Of a DNA stretch of 64,000 nucleotides, positions 1 through 9,455 are shown piece by piece. This DNA is from Actinacidiphila cocklensis (lineage in GTDB: Bacteria > Actinomycetota > Actinomycetes > Streptomycetales > Streptomycetaceae). The notes beneath the pieces are model-generated. The model saw nothing but the letters and a program-made list of their open reading frames with translations. It did not search any database and was not told the DNA's origin. Within the stretch, counting starts at the first letter, position 1. Each line of letters begins with the position of its first letter. Location: contig NZ_CAJSLV010000001.1 in assembly GCF_907177275.1 (NCBI RefSeq), positions 124,001 to 188,000 on the forward strand. The letters are read 5' to 3'. The position numbers and the translations under genes are program-made.

Positions 1-764
1 AGGCCGTGCGGGGCGCCGGGGTAGACGCGCAGGGTGGCGTCCTTGAGGAGTTCGGCCGAGCGCAGGCCGGCGGCGCCGATGGGGACGATCTGGTCGTCGT
101 CGCCGTGGGCGACCAGGACCGGGATGTCGATGCTCTTGAGGTCGTCGGTGAAGTCGGTCTCGGAGAACTGGGCGATGCAGTCGTAGGCGGCTTTCAGCCC
201 GGCCTGCATGCTGATGCGCCAGAAGTCGTGGCGTACGCCCTCGGAGACGGTGTGGCCCTCGCGGTTGGCGCCGTAGAAGGGGATGGCAAGGTCGGCGTAG
301 AACTGGGCGCGGTCGCGCGCGACGCCGTCGCGGATGCTGTCGAAGGCCGAGCGGGGCAGGCCGCCGGGGTTGGCCTCGGTCTGGAGCATCAGCGGGGGGA
401 CGGCGCCGAGCAGGACGGCCCTGGTGGTGCGGGCGGTGCCGTGGCGGCCGAGATAGCGGGTGACCTCGCCGCCGCCGGTGGAGTGCCCCACCAGGACGGC
501 GTCGTGCAGGTCGAGGTGTTCGATGAGCTGGGCCAGGTCGTCGGCGTAGGTGTTCATGCGGTGGCCGGTCCAGCCGTTGTCGGAGCGCCCGTGGCCGCGA
601 CGGTCGTGGGCGATGGCGCGGAAGCCGTGCTCGGCGACCAGCCGCATCTGCTCGGCCCATGCCTCACCGGACAGCGGCCAGCCGTGGCTGAACACCACGG
701 GCCGGCCCTGTCCCCAGTCGGTGTAGTGGATCGTGGTGCCGTCGGAGACGGTGAACGTGCTCAT
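1..764 (-). CDS. Alpha/beta hydrolase, non-haem chloroperoxidase/arylesterase-like (3' end outside window)
   Basis: The visible 254 residues are a cytoplasmic alpha/beta hydrolase. An oxyanion-hole HGW lies near residue 27. The nucleophile elbow GHSTGG places the serine at residue 95. A late Asp (GDDDQIVP) and a His at the very edge (PHG) complete the triad. The pattern matches cofactor-free haloperoxidase/esterase proteins of about 275 residues, so only some 20 residues are missing. The ATG at 762-764 follows an AAGGAG ribosome site. It lies 64 bp downstream of a second hydrolase, and an AraC regulator precedes both, suggesting one AraC-hydrolase-hydrolase operon. The substrate cannot be told. 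Confidence 0.85.
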   Translation of the reverse strand, partial: MSTFTVSDGTTIHYTDWGQGRPVVFSHGWPLSGEAWAEQMRLVAEHGFRAIAHDRRGHGRSDNGWTGHRMNTYADDLAQLIEHLDLHDAVLVGHSTGGGEVTRYLGRHGTARTTRAVLLGAVPPLMLQTEANPGGLPRSAFDSIRDGVARDRAQFYADLAIPFYGANREGHTVSEGVRHDFWRISMQAGLKAAYDCIAQFSETDFTDDLKSIDIPVLVAHGDDDQIVPIGAAGLRSAELLKDATLRVYPGAPHG

Positions 765-828
765 CTGGGTTCTCCTTGCAAGGTGGCGGGAATCGGTCCG
801 CTGTGTGCGAACGGGCGGGCGGCGCGGC

Positions 829-1665
829 TTACAGGGAGCGGCGCAGGAAGGCCAGCGCGGTGTCGGCGACCTGCCGCCAGCCGGCGTCGATGGTGAGGGA
901 GTGCCCGCGTCCGGGCACCGCGACGATCTCGGTGACGCCGGGGTTGCGCGCCTGCTTGGTGTAGCCGGCCTGGGCGATCGCGGGCGGTACGGTGTGGTCG
1001 TGGTCGGTGGTGATCACCAGCAGCGGGCCCCGCCCGGGGTTGCCGGTGTCGACCTTGGCCTCGGTCCACGGGTTGATGTTGGCGGTGGCCGCCTGGAAGA
1101 TCGGCTTTCCGGCACCCGGCACGCAGTAGGCGGTGTACAGCTCGTGCGCCTCGTCCTCGGTGACGGCGTTGGCGAAGGCGTACCGGAACTGGTCGTAGGT
1201 CAGGGGCACGGCCCGGTGCAGGTTGGCCGGATTTCCCAGGACCGGCGCAGAGGAGCGCAGCGCGGCGAACGGCAGCGGCAGGACGCCGCGGAAGGGGGCG
1301 GGGCTGATCGCGACGGTGGACCGGGACAGGCCACGGCCGGCGAGGATCTGCACGAGCAGTCCGCCGAAGGAGTGGCCCACCAGTGCCGGGGCGCGTTCCA
1401 GACGGCCGACGAGGTCGGCCAGGTGGTCGGCGATCTGCCCGACGCTCTTGCCGGCGAACACCTGCGGGTGGGCCTGGGCCTCGTCCACGCTGTCGGGGTC
1501 GTCGGGCCAGCCGAGCAGGACCGGCGCGTAGCCGGCGTCGGCGAACAGGGCAGCCCACCGGTCCCAGCTGCCCGGCAGCAGCCACAGGCCGTGCACGAAC
1601 ACCACCGGCGGCCGCCCCGAGGCATTGGCCCGGGTGATCTGTTCGAGGTCATGGGTGAAGGTCAT
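829..1665 (-). CDS. Alpha/beta hydrolase, 278 aa
   Basis: This is a full-length alpha/beta hydrolase with VFVHGLW (oxyanion hole, residues 22-28), GHSFGG (nucleophile Ser99), a late acidic strand ([12 protein letters not shown]) and a C-terminal GRGHSL carrying the catalytic His. There is no signal peptide, so it should act in the cytoplasm. It follows the AraC regulator by 36 bp on the same strand and precedes another hydrolase, so co-transcription is likely. Hydrolases of this type act on esters or related bonds; the sequence does not show which. Confidence 0.85.
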   Translation of the reverse strand: MTFTHDLEQITRANASGRPPVVFVHGLWLLPGSWDRWAALFADAGYAPVLLGWPDDPDSVDEAQAHPQVFAGKSVGQIADHLADLVGRLERAPALVGHSFGGLLVQILAGRGLSRSTVAISPAPFRGVLPLPFAALRSSAPVLGNPANLHRAVPLTYDQFRYAFANAVTEDEAHELYTAYCVPGAGKPIFQAATANINPWTEAKVDTGNPGRGPLLVITTDHDHTVPPAIAQAGYTKQARNPGVTEIVAVPGRGHSLTIDAGWRQVADTALAFLRRSL

Positions 1666-1701
1666 GCCCCGGACGTTAGGAAGGCGATGACTGCGCGGGC
1701 A

Positions 1702-2670
1702 TCAGTCGGCTGACCGTGCCGCCGCCCGGAAGTCTTTGGGCAGCACTCCGTAGGCGCGGTGGAAGCGGCGGGTGAAGTAGCTCGGGTCGGTGAATCCCCA
1801 GGTGCGGGCTATCGCGGCGATGGTGCGGTGGCGTTTGCCCGCGGCAGCCAGGTCGCGGCGAGCGCCCTCCAGCCGCTGGGCGATGATCCACTGCTCCAGG
1901 CTGATGCCGCCGGCGCGCAGCAGCAGGTACAGGGAGCGCTGTGACAGGTGGTGGACCGCGGCCAGGCGCGCAGGGGTCAGGTCGGGGTCCGTCAGGTGCT
2001 GCCGTGCGTAGGCCATGATCCGGGTGAGCTGCGTGTCCGCCCGCACCGGGCGGGCCAGCTTGTCGTCGGCGGCGGCCGACACGACGAGCGCGCGCAGCAG
2101 TTCGACGGTCGCGGTGGCCAGGGCGGGGGCTCCCGGGTCGTCGGACAGCACCGGCGCCTGGCGGATCAATGTGCCCAGGTGGTGCTGGACCAGCCCGTAC
2201 AGGGGGGATGTGTGCAGCAGCGGGGTGGCGCGGCGGGCCAGGTCGACCGGCACGCCGAGCAGGTCGTAGCTGACGTTGAACGCGCTGGAGCCGCCGTTGC
2301 CGGGCCAGTTCACCTCGTACGGCGACGTCAGGTCGTTGATCATGAGGTCGCCGGTGCGCACGACCTGCTGGTGGCCGCCCTTGTCGTAATGGGCCAGGCC
2401 GTGGGAGTGCATCGCCAGCGCGAGCATCTCGGGCTGGTCGTCGCCGCGCAGGTGCTTGGGGGTGCGGGTCTGGCGCAGGCTGGTGGCCTGGGCGGTGACG
2501 AGCTTGCACGGTCCGATCGACCACAGGTGCATCGAGGCGTGGACCTCGCCCGCGGGATCCTGGTGCACGATCCGGGAGGCGACGCAGCCGGCCGTCAGCG
2601 CGGCGGTGACGGCCTCGGCCCGGTCCCGGGCGGCGACCTGCCGGGTGTCCACGAGGAGCACAGTCCCCAC
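1702..2670 (-). CDS. AraC-family transcriptional regulator, 322 aa
   Basis: The protein has an N-terminal AraC-binding-like region and a C-terminal double helix-turn-helix (about residues 230-315) ending in the family signature around ARTWGFTDPSYFTRRF. That signature is the second HTH of AraC proteins, where base contacts are made. The GTG at 2668-2670 abuts a GGGAAGGG site; a second in-frame GTG nine bases later has better spacing, so the start is uncertain by three codons. It heads the strand that carries the two hydrolases and is divergent from the LuxR gene, so it probably controls the hydrolases and possibly itself. Confidence 0.9.
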   Translation of the reverse strand: MGTVLLVDTRQVAARDRAEAVTAALTAGCVASRIVHQDPAGEVHASMHLWSIGPCKLVTAQATSLRQTRTPKHLRGDDQPEMLALAMHSHGLAHYDKGGHQQVVRTGDLMINDLTSPYEVNWPGNGGSSAFNVSYDLLGVPVDLARRATPLLHTSPLYGLVQHHLGTLIRQAPVLSDDPGAPALATATVELLRALVVSAAADDKLARPVRADTQLTRIMAYARQHLTDPDLTPARLAAVHHLSQRSLYLLLRAGGISLEQWIIAQRLEGARRDLAAAGKRHRTIAAIARTWGFTDPSYFTRRFHRAYGVLPKDFRAAARSAD

Positions 2671-2795
2671 CCCTTCCCATGCGTACGTCCATTCCTGTGC
2701 GCTGAGAGTCGATTATCACCCGCCGTGATCAGCGATCGTCGACCCCGGTGCCGAACAAGGCAGCAGGTGACCGCACAGCCAGAGGGGGCCGGGAG

Positions 2796-5513
2796 ATGGA
2801 GGAGCTGCACGGCCGGCAGGCCGAACAGGCGCGACTGGCGCAGTTCGTCGGCGCGGTCGGGCGCGGCGCCGGGGCGCTGGTACTGCACGGGGAGGCGGGA
2901 ATCGGCAAGTCCGCGCTACTGGACACCGCGGTGCGGCAAGCCCGCACTAGCGGGCTGACGGTCCTGGCAGCCCACGGGATTCCCGCGGAGGCCCGGCTGC
3001 CGTTCGGGGCTCTGCACCAGCTGCTGTGGCCGCTGCTGCGCGACGGGGCACTGCCCGCCAAGCCGCGCCAGACCCTGAAAGCCGCCCTCGGCCAGGCCGG
3101 CACGGTCGTCCCGGACCTGTTCGGGGTCGCGTTCGCGGCCCTGGACCTGCTGGTGGAGGCGGCCGGGCTGAACCCGCTGCTGGTGGTCGCCGAGGACGCG
3201 CACTGGCTCGACCGGCCCAGCGCCGATGTCATCGCCTTCGTCGCCCGGCGGCTGGCCGGCGAACCCCTCGCCGTCCTGGCCACGGTCCGCGAAGGCCACC
3301 ACGATCCGTTCGCCGACACAGGCCTGCCCGAGCTGCGCCTGGGACCGCTGCCCGCCGACGCCTCCCGGCGGCTCCTGGAACAGCAGGCCGGCGACCTGCC
3401 GCTCCGCATCCGGGACCGGATCCTGCAGACCGCCCGCGGCAATCCCCTCGCCCTGCTCGAACTGCCCGCCGCCGTCCGGCAGTCCGACGGAACCGATGGC
3501 CCCCTGCACTCCCATCTGCCGACCAGCGCCCGGCTGGAGCGGGCCTTCGCCGCCCGCCTGCCCGACATCCCCCCGGCCACCCGTGCGGTCCTGCTCGCCC
3601 TGGCCGCCGACGGCGGCTGCCGCCTGCCCGAACTCCTGGCCGCCGCCGCCCGGATCACCGGCGCCCTACCAGGAGTGGAGGCCATCGAGCCGGCGGTCGC
3701 CGCGGGCCTGGTCACCGCCGACGGTCCCGCCGTGCGGTTCCGCCACCCCCTGGTGGCCTCCGCGGTCTACCAGAACGCCGCCCTGACCGAACGTATCGCC
3801 ACCCATGCCGCGCTCGCCGCCGTCCTGGCCGCCGAACCCGACCGGGCCGTGTGGCACCGTGCGACCGCCGCCATGGGCCCCGCCCCGCAGATCACCGACG
3901 ACCTGCTCGCCTTCGCCGACCGCGCCGTCGCCCGCGGCGCCCTGTCGGTGGCGGTCGACGCCCTGGAACGCGCCGCGACCCTGGCCCCCACCGACGCCGA
4001 CCGGGCCGCCCAGCTGCTGCGCGCCGCCGAACTGGCCTGCAACCTGCCCGACCGCAAGACCAAGACCGCTGCCCTGCTCGACAGCACCCGCCTGATCGAC
4101 CTGGGTGCCAAGGACCAGGCCCGCCGCGCCCTGCTGGAAGAACTCGCCGGTCTGCGGCCCGCCGATGACCCGCTGTTCACCCGCACCCTCGTGGGCCATG
4201 CTCTCGCTGCCCGACAGGCGAACGAGCTCGAACTGTCACGAAACCTGCTGTGGGCTGCGGCTCTGCGCTGCTGGATGCACAGCAGCTCCGCCGAGCTGCG
4301 CTCCTGGTTCGCCGCCACCGTCGCAGACCTCGACCCCCGCATGGAGGACTGCAACGCCGTCCTGGTCCTGGCCTGCCTCCAGCCGATCGAACGCGGCCGG
4401 GCCGTCCTGGAACGTGCTGCCCGCATCCGCGAGCAGTCGCCCTTCGACCCCCTGCAGATGAGCCACGCTATCGCCATCGAAGGCCTCCTCGGCGAATACC
4501 CCTCCGTTGCCGCCGCCATGGCCGCGACCGCCTCCCACATTCGCGACCAGGGCCGCGCCATGATGCTCGCCCGGTTCCTGAGCGTCTGGGCACGCGCCGA
4601 CATCTGGGTCGGGCAATGGGACCGCTCCCTCGACAACAGCCGGGAATGCGAACGCCTGGCCACCGCCATCGACGAACCCGTCTGGCGGCTGATGGCCCTG
4701 GGCCACCGCATCACCATCGCCGCCCACCGCTCCCAGCACGACGAGGCCCAAGCTCTCGGCCAGGAGATCCTCACCGACCGCCACCTCACCCCCTACCTGC
4801 GCGCCGTCGCCCACCGCGCCCTGGGCATCAACGCCCTGACCGCAGGACACGCCCACGAGGCGTTCGACCGCCTCGCCCGCCTCTTCGACCCCACCGACCC
4901 GGTTCACCACTACAGCATCGAACTCTTCACCATCGCCGAACTCGCCGACGCCGCCCGCACTGCCGGCCGCGTTCCCGAAGCCCGCCGCATCCTGGACCGC
5001 CTCGAACCCCTCACCGCGCACACCACCGCAGCCGCGTTCCGCATCTCCGTCAACCACGCCCGCGCCCACCTCGCCCCCGACCACCAGGTCGAAGCCCTGC
5101 TGACCACGGCACTCGCCGCCCCCGGCCTGGCCGACTGGCCCTACCATCGCGCCCGACTCCACCTCACCTACGGCCAGCACCTGCGCCGCACCCGCCGCAC
5201 CACCGAGTCCCGCCCCCACCTGCGACTGGCCCTCGACCTCCTGCAACCCCTCGGCGCCACCTACTGGGCCGGCCAGGCCCGCAGCGAACTGCGCGCCACC
5301 GGCGACCCCTCACCCGAGACCGCCCCCGGCCCTGCCACCCTCACCCCCCAGGAGGTACGTATCGCCCGCCTCGCCGCCCAAGGCCTCACCAACCGCGACA
5401 TCGGCCGGCACCTCCACATGTCCCACCGCACCGTCGGCGCCCACCTCTACAAGATCTTCCCCAAACTCGGCATCACCTCCCGAAACCAACTGCCCAAAGC
5501 TCTCGACGCGTAG
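2796..5513 (+). CDS. LuxR-family (LAL-type) ATP-binding regulator, 905 aa
   Basis: Large ATP-binding LuxR regulator. Walker A (GEAGIGKS) is at residues 32-39 and Walker B (LLVVAEDAHWLD) near 128-139. A long helical TPR-like middle follows, then a LuxR helix-turn-helix at about 847-905 (TPQEVRIARLAAQGLTNRDIG). The ATG at 2796 sits 6-13 bp after GAGGGGG; an upstream in-frame start would add 16 residues without a good site. LAL proteins are typically pathway activators that use ATP. It is divergent from the AraC operon. A second LAL in this window (57513-60301) has the same plan but is split between two frames. Confidence 0.92.
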   Translation: MEELHGRQAEQARLAQFVGAVGRGAGALVLHGEAGIGKSALLDTAVRQARTSGLTVLAAHGIPAEARLPFGALHQLLWPLLRDGALPAKPRQTLKAALGQAGTVVPDLFGVAFAALDLLVEAAGLNPLLVVAEDAHWLDRPSADVIAFVARRLAGEPLAVLATVREGHHDPFADTGLPELRLGPLPADASRRLLEQQAGDLPLRIRDRILQTARGNPLALLELPAAVRQSDGTDGPLHSHLPTSARLERAFAARLPDIPPATRAVLLALAADGGCRLPELLAAAARITGALPGVEAIEPAVAAGLVTADGPAVRFRHPLVASAVYQNAALTERIATHAALAAVLAAEPDRAVWHRATAAMGPAPQITDDLLAFADRAVARGALSVAVDALERAATLAPTDADRAAQLLRAAELACNLPDRKTKTAALLDSTRLIDLGAKDQARRALLEELAGLRPADDPLFTRTLVGHALAARQANELELSRNLLWAAALRCWMHSSSAELRSWFAATVADLDPRMEDCNAVLVLACLQPIERGRAVLERAARIREQSPFDPLQMSHAIAIEGLLGEYPSVAAAMAATASHIRDQGRAMMLARFLSVWARADIWVGQWDRSLDNSRECERLATAIDEPVWRLMALGHRITIAAHRSQHDEAQALGQEILTDRHLTPYLRAVAHRALGINALTAGHAHEAFDRLARLFDPTDPVHHYSIELFTIAELADAARTAGRVPEARRILDRLEPLTAHTTAAAFRISVNHARAHLAPDHQVEALLTTALAAPGLADWPYHRARLHLTYGQHLRRTRRTTESRPHLRLALDLLQPLGATYWAGQARSELRATGDPSPETAPGPATLTPQEVRIARLAAQGLTNRDIGRHLHMSHRTVGAHLYKIFPKLGITSRNQLPKALDA

Positions 5514-5564
5514 AAGCCACCACCACGCAGCACGTCTCCTCCAGCGCGAGGCCCAGCGGCTCCG

Positions 5565-5745
5565 CCGAAGAGAGGGGGACGAGCGGGTCCGCGGCGCCGG
5601 TGTGGATGTCGTGGGGCCTGTTCCAGGCGGGGGCCTCGCGGGGTCGGACCGTGTTGTAGTCGCGCCGGTCGTCCTGGGCGTGCCCGACGAGGTCGAGGGC
5701 GTATGGGATCTCCTCAAGGAGGAACGGCTTCTCGTACGTCAGGGA
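5565..5745 (-). pseudogene. Transposase/integrase C-terminal fragment
   Basis: On the minus strand a frame without a start reads through YEKPF, YALDLVGHAQDD, RDYNTVRPREAPAWNRP and HDIHTGAADP. The YNTVRPxEAxAWNRPxxxHxGxADP pattern is the C-terminal end of integrase-core (DDE) transposases common in actinomycetes. The frame is closed by a stop at 5764-5766, so the catalytic domain is gone. The rest of the 5514-6000 gap holds no gene I can support. The fragment lies between the LAL regulator and the Trypco2/NACHT pair and marks an old insertion. The family is recalled, not searched. Confidence 0.55.
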
Positions 5746-6000
5746 GCCGGAGCCGCGCTCACGTCAGAGTCCTTCACACAGCAGAACCCGCAAGAAACGA
5801 CTCCTGCCACAACGTCCGACGCGCGACAACACCACCGACGCGACAGCCGTGTGATCCGCTGCGCCACGACGAGGGACACGACCGCGTTCCGCAGACCGGT
5901 GTGGTCCGGTACGGTTCGGACAGGCGGCTCGGGGCGCACCTCCTCGGTGTCAACTCCCGTACCGCAGCACGCTGTCCAGTCCGTTCCCGGGGGTTACGAA

Positions 6001-6312
6001 GTGGCACAGGAACCGTGGGCCGAGCTGGGGGAGACCGTCAGCGCCATCCGCTCCGAGCTACAGGCCGCCCTGGAGGAGGGCCGGGACGAGGCCGTGCGGT
6101 TCACCACCGGTCCCGTAGAGCTGGAGTTCACCGTGGAGGTCCGGAAAGACGGCGGAGCCAAGGCCAAGGTGTTCGTGCTGCCCTGGACCGTGGAGGCGCA
6201 CGGATCGGCCGGCGCAGCGCAGACCCATCGCGTAAAACTCACGCTGCAACCGGTGAACGACCAGGGCGGCGATCTGAGAATCGCCGGCGAGTCCGCCCAG
6301 CGCCCGCTGTGA
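6001..6312 (+). CDS. Trypco2-domain (trypsin-co-occurring domain 2) protein, 103 aa
   Basis: A 103-residue protein starting at GTG 6001 behind a GGGGG stretch. It reads as one domain: a helix with EAVRF, then beta strands (VELEFTVEVRKDGGAKAKVFVLPW) and a C-terminal strand ending in VKLTLQP. This is the pattern of Trypco2, a small domain found next to trypsin-like proteases in predicted bacterial conflict systems. Here the next gene, 47 bp downstream, is a trypsin-like protease fused to a NACHT NTPase, which supports the call. Such small proteins are thought to be substrates or partners of the protease; that role is inferred. Confidence 0.7.
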   Translation: MAQEPWAELGETVSAIRSELQAALEEGRDEAVRFTTGPVELEFTVEVRKDGGAKAKVFVLPWTVEAHGSAGAAQTHRVKLTLQPVNDQGGDLRIAGESAQRPL

Positions 6313-6359
6313 CCGCTTCGGCGGACCGGCAGCTCAGCGGATGATCGACGGGGCGGCGG

Positions 6360-9290
6360 ATGGACGAGGCGAGGGTCGTCGAGATATGGAACCCGGCCAG
6401 CCGGCATACCGGCAGCGGCTACGTTCTCGGTGACGACCTGGTGCTGACCTCCTGTCACGTGCTGGAGGGCACACAGGTAGGCGGTGCGGTCGAGATACGG
6501 CAGCTCGGCGAGCTGGGACGCACGGAGTGGCTGCCCGCTGACGTAGTGTGGCTGCCAGAGCTGCCCGGCCCGGTGCTGCCCGCAGACGCCGACGCGGCGC
6601 TGCTGCGGATCAATGCCGCGCAGTGGCGGCCGCCGCCCGGCCCGCCGGTACGCTTCGGGCGCATTGTGGGCCGCGACCGTGTCCCGTGCCTCGGCCTCGG
6701 CTTCCCCGACGCAGCCAGACGCTCGGCGCACGAGCGGGACACGATGCCGGTGCGCGGCCATGTGGACCCGCTGCACGCCATGAAATCCGGACTGCTCACG
6801 GTGCACGTCGACACCGGCATCGTGCCGGGGCGGGCGGGGTGGCGCGGCGGCTCGGGGACGGCGGTCCTGTGCGGGCCGCATCTGGTGGCCGTCACCCGGG
6901 CGGAGAAGGCTGTGGCCCCCGGCGTACTGGACGCCGTCCCGGTCACCGCCCTCGCGGAACTGCCCGGGTTCCGGCAGACCCTGGAGACGTACGGCGTCCA
7001 CCTCGTCATCGAGGACATCGGCGGGCCGGCGCCCGAGCGGCGGACCGGCCCCGGACTCGTGACGGTCAGCATGCCGCCGCCGACCTGGCGGCACCGGCTG
7101 CGGGACGTGCCGCTGTCCGCTCTGGGCGGTGCGCTGACCTTTCTGCTGTTCGCCCGGCTCGGCCCGAGGTCCACCGGCCTCGCCTGGACGGTCGGCTCGT
7201 TCTTCGCGGGCATCGTGGCGATGTGGTCGATAGCGCGGTTACGCTCCCCGCACCGTACGCCAAACGGCAGGGATGCCGCCCTGGCCGCGCTGTCCGATGC
7301 CGTGCTGGGCGAGGTGACGCGCCGGCGCCGGCAGCTGCTGGGCGACGACACGAAGGCGATCAACGTCACCTTCAGCACCGTCCTCCAGGGCGGTAGGGAT
7401 GCCGAACGGGCATGGCCCAGAGGGGACTTCGCCGGTGTCGCCGACTACGTGGAGGCGCTCGTGCCCAGGCGGCTCGTCATCACCGGCGGGCCGGGCGCCG
7501 GTAAGACCCTCCTCGCTTACGAACTGGTCCACCGACTCCTCGACCGCTTGGACGGCGAAGGACCGGTCCCAGTGCCCATGGGCCTGCCGGGGTGGGACAT
7601 CACCGTGCCGTTCACCGACTGGTTCACCGAGCGACTGGCCCGTGATTACCTGGGCGGCTCCGACACAACGGCACGGCAACTGCTGGCGACCGGAAGGGTC
7701 ATGCCGGTCCTGGACGGCCTCGACGAGTTGGACCCGCCGGGTGGCGGCCGGTCCAGGGCGGCCGCCGTCCTCGTCCAGCTCAACCGGTTCGAGGGGCCGT
7801 TGGTCGTGACCTGCCGGAGCACCGAGTACGAGGGGCTCAGCCGGGCTGGCGAGCGCCTGCTGGACTGCGCCACGGTCCGCATCGAGGCCGTGGGCGCCAC
7901 GGACGGCCGGCGTTACCTGGTCGAGCGGGCGTTGCACCAGGCCCGGCTGCGGGCGATCGAGCAGGAGCTGTTCGCCCCTGGAACGGCCACCGCCGCCGCG
8001 CTGACATCTCCCTGGATGCTCACGCTGGCGTCGCTGGTGTCCCAGTCGGAGTCCGGAGCCGGCCAGCTCGGCTCCTTCGCGGGCGTTCCGGACTCCGCAC
8101 AGGCCCGGCAGGATGTGCGTGCTGCGCTCCTGGAAGCGCTGATCCCCACCGTGTGCGGCGCTGACCCGGCGGAGCGGCGCCAACGGTACGAGGCGCGGGA
8201 CGTGACCCGGTGGCTGAGCCTGCTCGCGGCGAGCCTGCGCGGGGGCACCGCGGCACCGACCGACGGCGGCGGCTTCACGTCGTCGCGGGACTTCGAGGTC
8301 CACACCCTGTGGCCGGTGGCGGGGCCGCGTGCCGCGCGCTACGCCGCAGTGGCAATCACCCTGGCCTGCTGGCTGCCCGCCCTCGCCCTGCTGGCTCTCT
8401 GCCTGCGCCGCAACGGCGCGCTCCCTCTTCCAGGAGCGGTGCTGCTGGCCTTGCTGACCCCGGCACCGATGGTCGCCGCCTGGGAGGCGCGGGGCCGCCA
8501 CGTACAGCCCCGCCGGATGCTGTTCCAGCGACTGCGCGGCAGGCTCGGCTGGAACCGGGTGGCGCTCGGCACCGTACTCGGCGGGGTTCTGATGCTGCCG
8601 CTGGCGCCGCTGTTCGGGCAGGGGTTTGCGCTGGCCGCCGGCGGCGCGTTCGCGTTCGTCTTCGGCTTGGGCCTGGCTCTCTCGGTGCGGGCCGACGTCG
8701 ACCGGGGCCGGCTGGTCGTCGCTGCGGCGCCGACCGCTCTGGCCGTCATGGCGCTCGCCGGCTCCACGGCCGGCCAACTCGGCGACTTCGTGGGGCTCGC
8801 CGCCGGCTGCGGTGCCGGGGCGATCGGTCTGGTGGTGGGGGTACGAGCGGGGCTGCGGGCGGCCCGGAACAAGGGCGGGGGAGACCCCGATCCGGATCCG
8901 CCGGGCGTGCCCACCCCGCTGTCCCCGCTGCGCAACGATGCGTTGGCCGGGCTGGTCGCGGGCGCCGTGATGACGGGCGTGGCGCTGTACGCGCTGCTCT
9001 TCGTCGACTGGCTGTGGGTGCCGTGGCCGTTGGCCGCCGCGACGGCCGCGGCCTGCGGCCTGGCCGCCGGCCCCGGTTTCGTGGCTATCACCACCCGCCA
9101 GTACCTGGGGGTGATCGCCGCGACCAGGGGCCGACTGCCGTGGCACCTGGCCGCGTTCCTGGGCTGGTGCCACGATCACGGCCTGCTGAGGTCGGCCGGA
9201 ACGGCGTATCAACTGCGCCACGACGAACTGCTCGCATGGCTACAGCGTTACGACGTGGTGCGAGCCGAACGGCGTGGGGCCGCGGGGTGA
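6360..9290 (+). CDS. Trypsin-like protease-NACHT NTPase membrane protein, 976 aa
   Basis: Domains in order are a trypsin-like protease (residues 1-220), a hydrophobic pair of segments (about 255-290), a NACHT NTPase (about 340-600) and several C-terminal transmembrane helices (about 655-915). The protease triad appears complete: His33 in LTSCH, Asp78 in DAALLRI and Ser165 in GGSGTAV. Walker A is GGPGAGKT (about 376-383) and Walker B is VMPVLDGLDELD (about 447-458), with Asp-x-x-Asp typical of NACHT. With the Trypco2 protein it forms the two-gene unit seen in predicted NTP-dependent immunity/cell-death systems. The NACHT would sense or oligomerise and the protease cut; this is inference. Confidence 0.85.
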   Translation: MDEARVVEIWNPASRHTGSGYVLGDDLVLTSCHVLEGTQVGGAVEIRQLGELGRTEWLPADVVWLPELPGPVLPADADAALLRINAAQWRPPPGPPVRFGRIVGRDRVPCLGLGFPDAARRSAHERDTMPVRGHVDPLHAMKSGLLTVHVDTGIVPGRAGWRGGSGTAVLCGPHLVAVTRAEKAVAPGVLDAVPVTALAELPGFRQTLETYGVHLVIEDIGGPAPERRTGPGLVTVSMPPPTWRHRLRDVPLSALGGALTFLLFARLGPRSTGLAWTVGSFFAGIVAMWSIARLRSPHRTPNGRDAALAALSDAVLGEVTRRRRQLLGDDTKAINVTFSTVLQGGRDAERAWPRGDFAGVADYVEALVPRRLVITGGPGAGKTLLAYELVHRLLDRLDGEGPVPVPMGLPGWDITVPFTDWFTERLARDYLGGSDTTARQLLATGRVMPVLDGLDELDPPGGGRSRAAAVLVQLNRFEGPLVVTCRSTEYEGLSRAGERLLDCATVRIEAVGATDGRRYLVERALHQARLRAIEQELFAPGTATAAALTSPWMLTLASLVSQSESGAGQLGSFAGVPDSAQARQDVRAALLEALIPTVCGADPAERRQRYEARDVTRWLSLLAASLRGGTAAPTDGGGFTSSRDFEVHTLWPVAGPRAARYAAVAITLACWLPALALLALCLRRNGALPLPGAVLLALLTPAPMVAAWEARGRHVQPRRMLFQRLRGRLGWNRVALGTVLGGVLMLPLAPLFGQGFALAAGGAFAFVFGLGLALSVRADVDRGRLVVAAAPTALAVMALAGSTAGQLGDFVGLAAGCGAGAIGLVVGVRAGLRAARNKGGGDPDPDPPGVPTPLSPLRNDALAGLVAGAVMTGVALYALLFVDWLWVPWPLAAATAAACGLAAGPGFVAITTRQYLGVIAATRGRLPWHLAAFLGWCHDHGLLRSAGTAYQLRHDELLAWLQRYDVVRAERRGAAG

Positions 9291-9455
9291 AGCACTCGGC
9301 CTCGGTTCCACGCCGGCCATCGCCGAATCGCTCCACGCGGGCGGCCGGATCTGGTCCACGCACTCCGCAGCTCCCGAACGTCCCGCCCCCCACGGCAGCG
9401 CGTATGTCGCGTTTGTTCAATACTCCTCCGGCCCGGGCCGCCTAGCGTCGCTGCC

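Noticed and set aside
6..896. A plus-strand frame over the first hydrolase
   Set aside because: Gly/Ala/Val-rich shadow of the minus-strand hydrolase, whose triad motifs are clear.
7239..9221. A long minus-strand frame under the NACHT gene
   Set aside because: It is rich in Arg, Gln and Gly and mirrors the codon bias of the real plus-strand gene.
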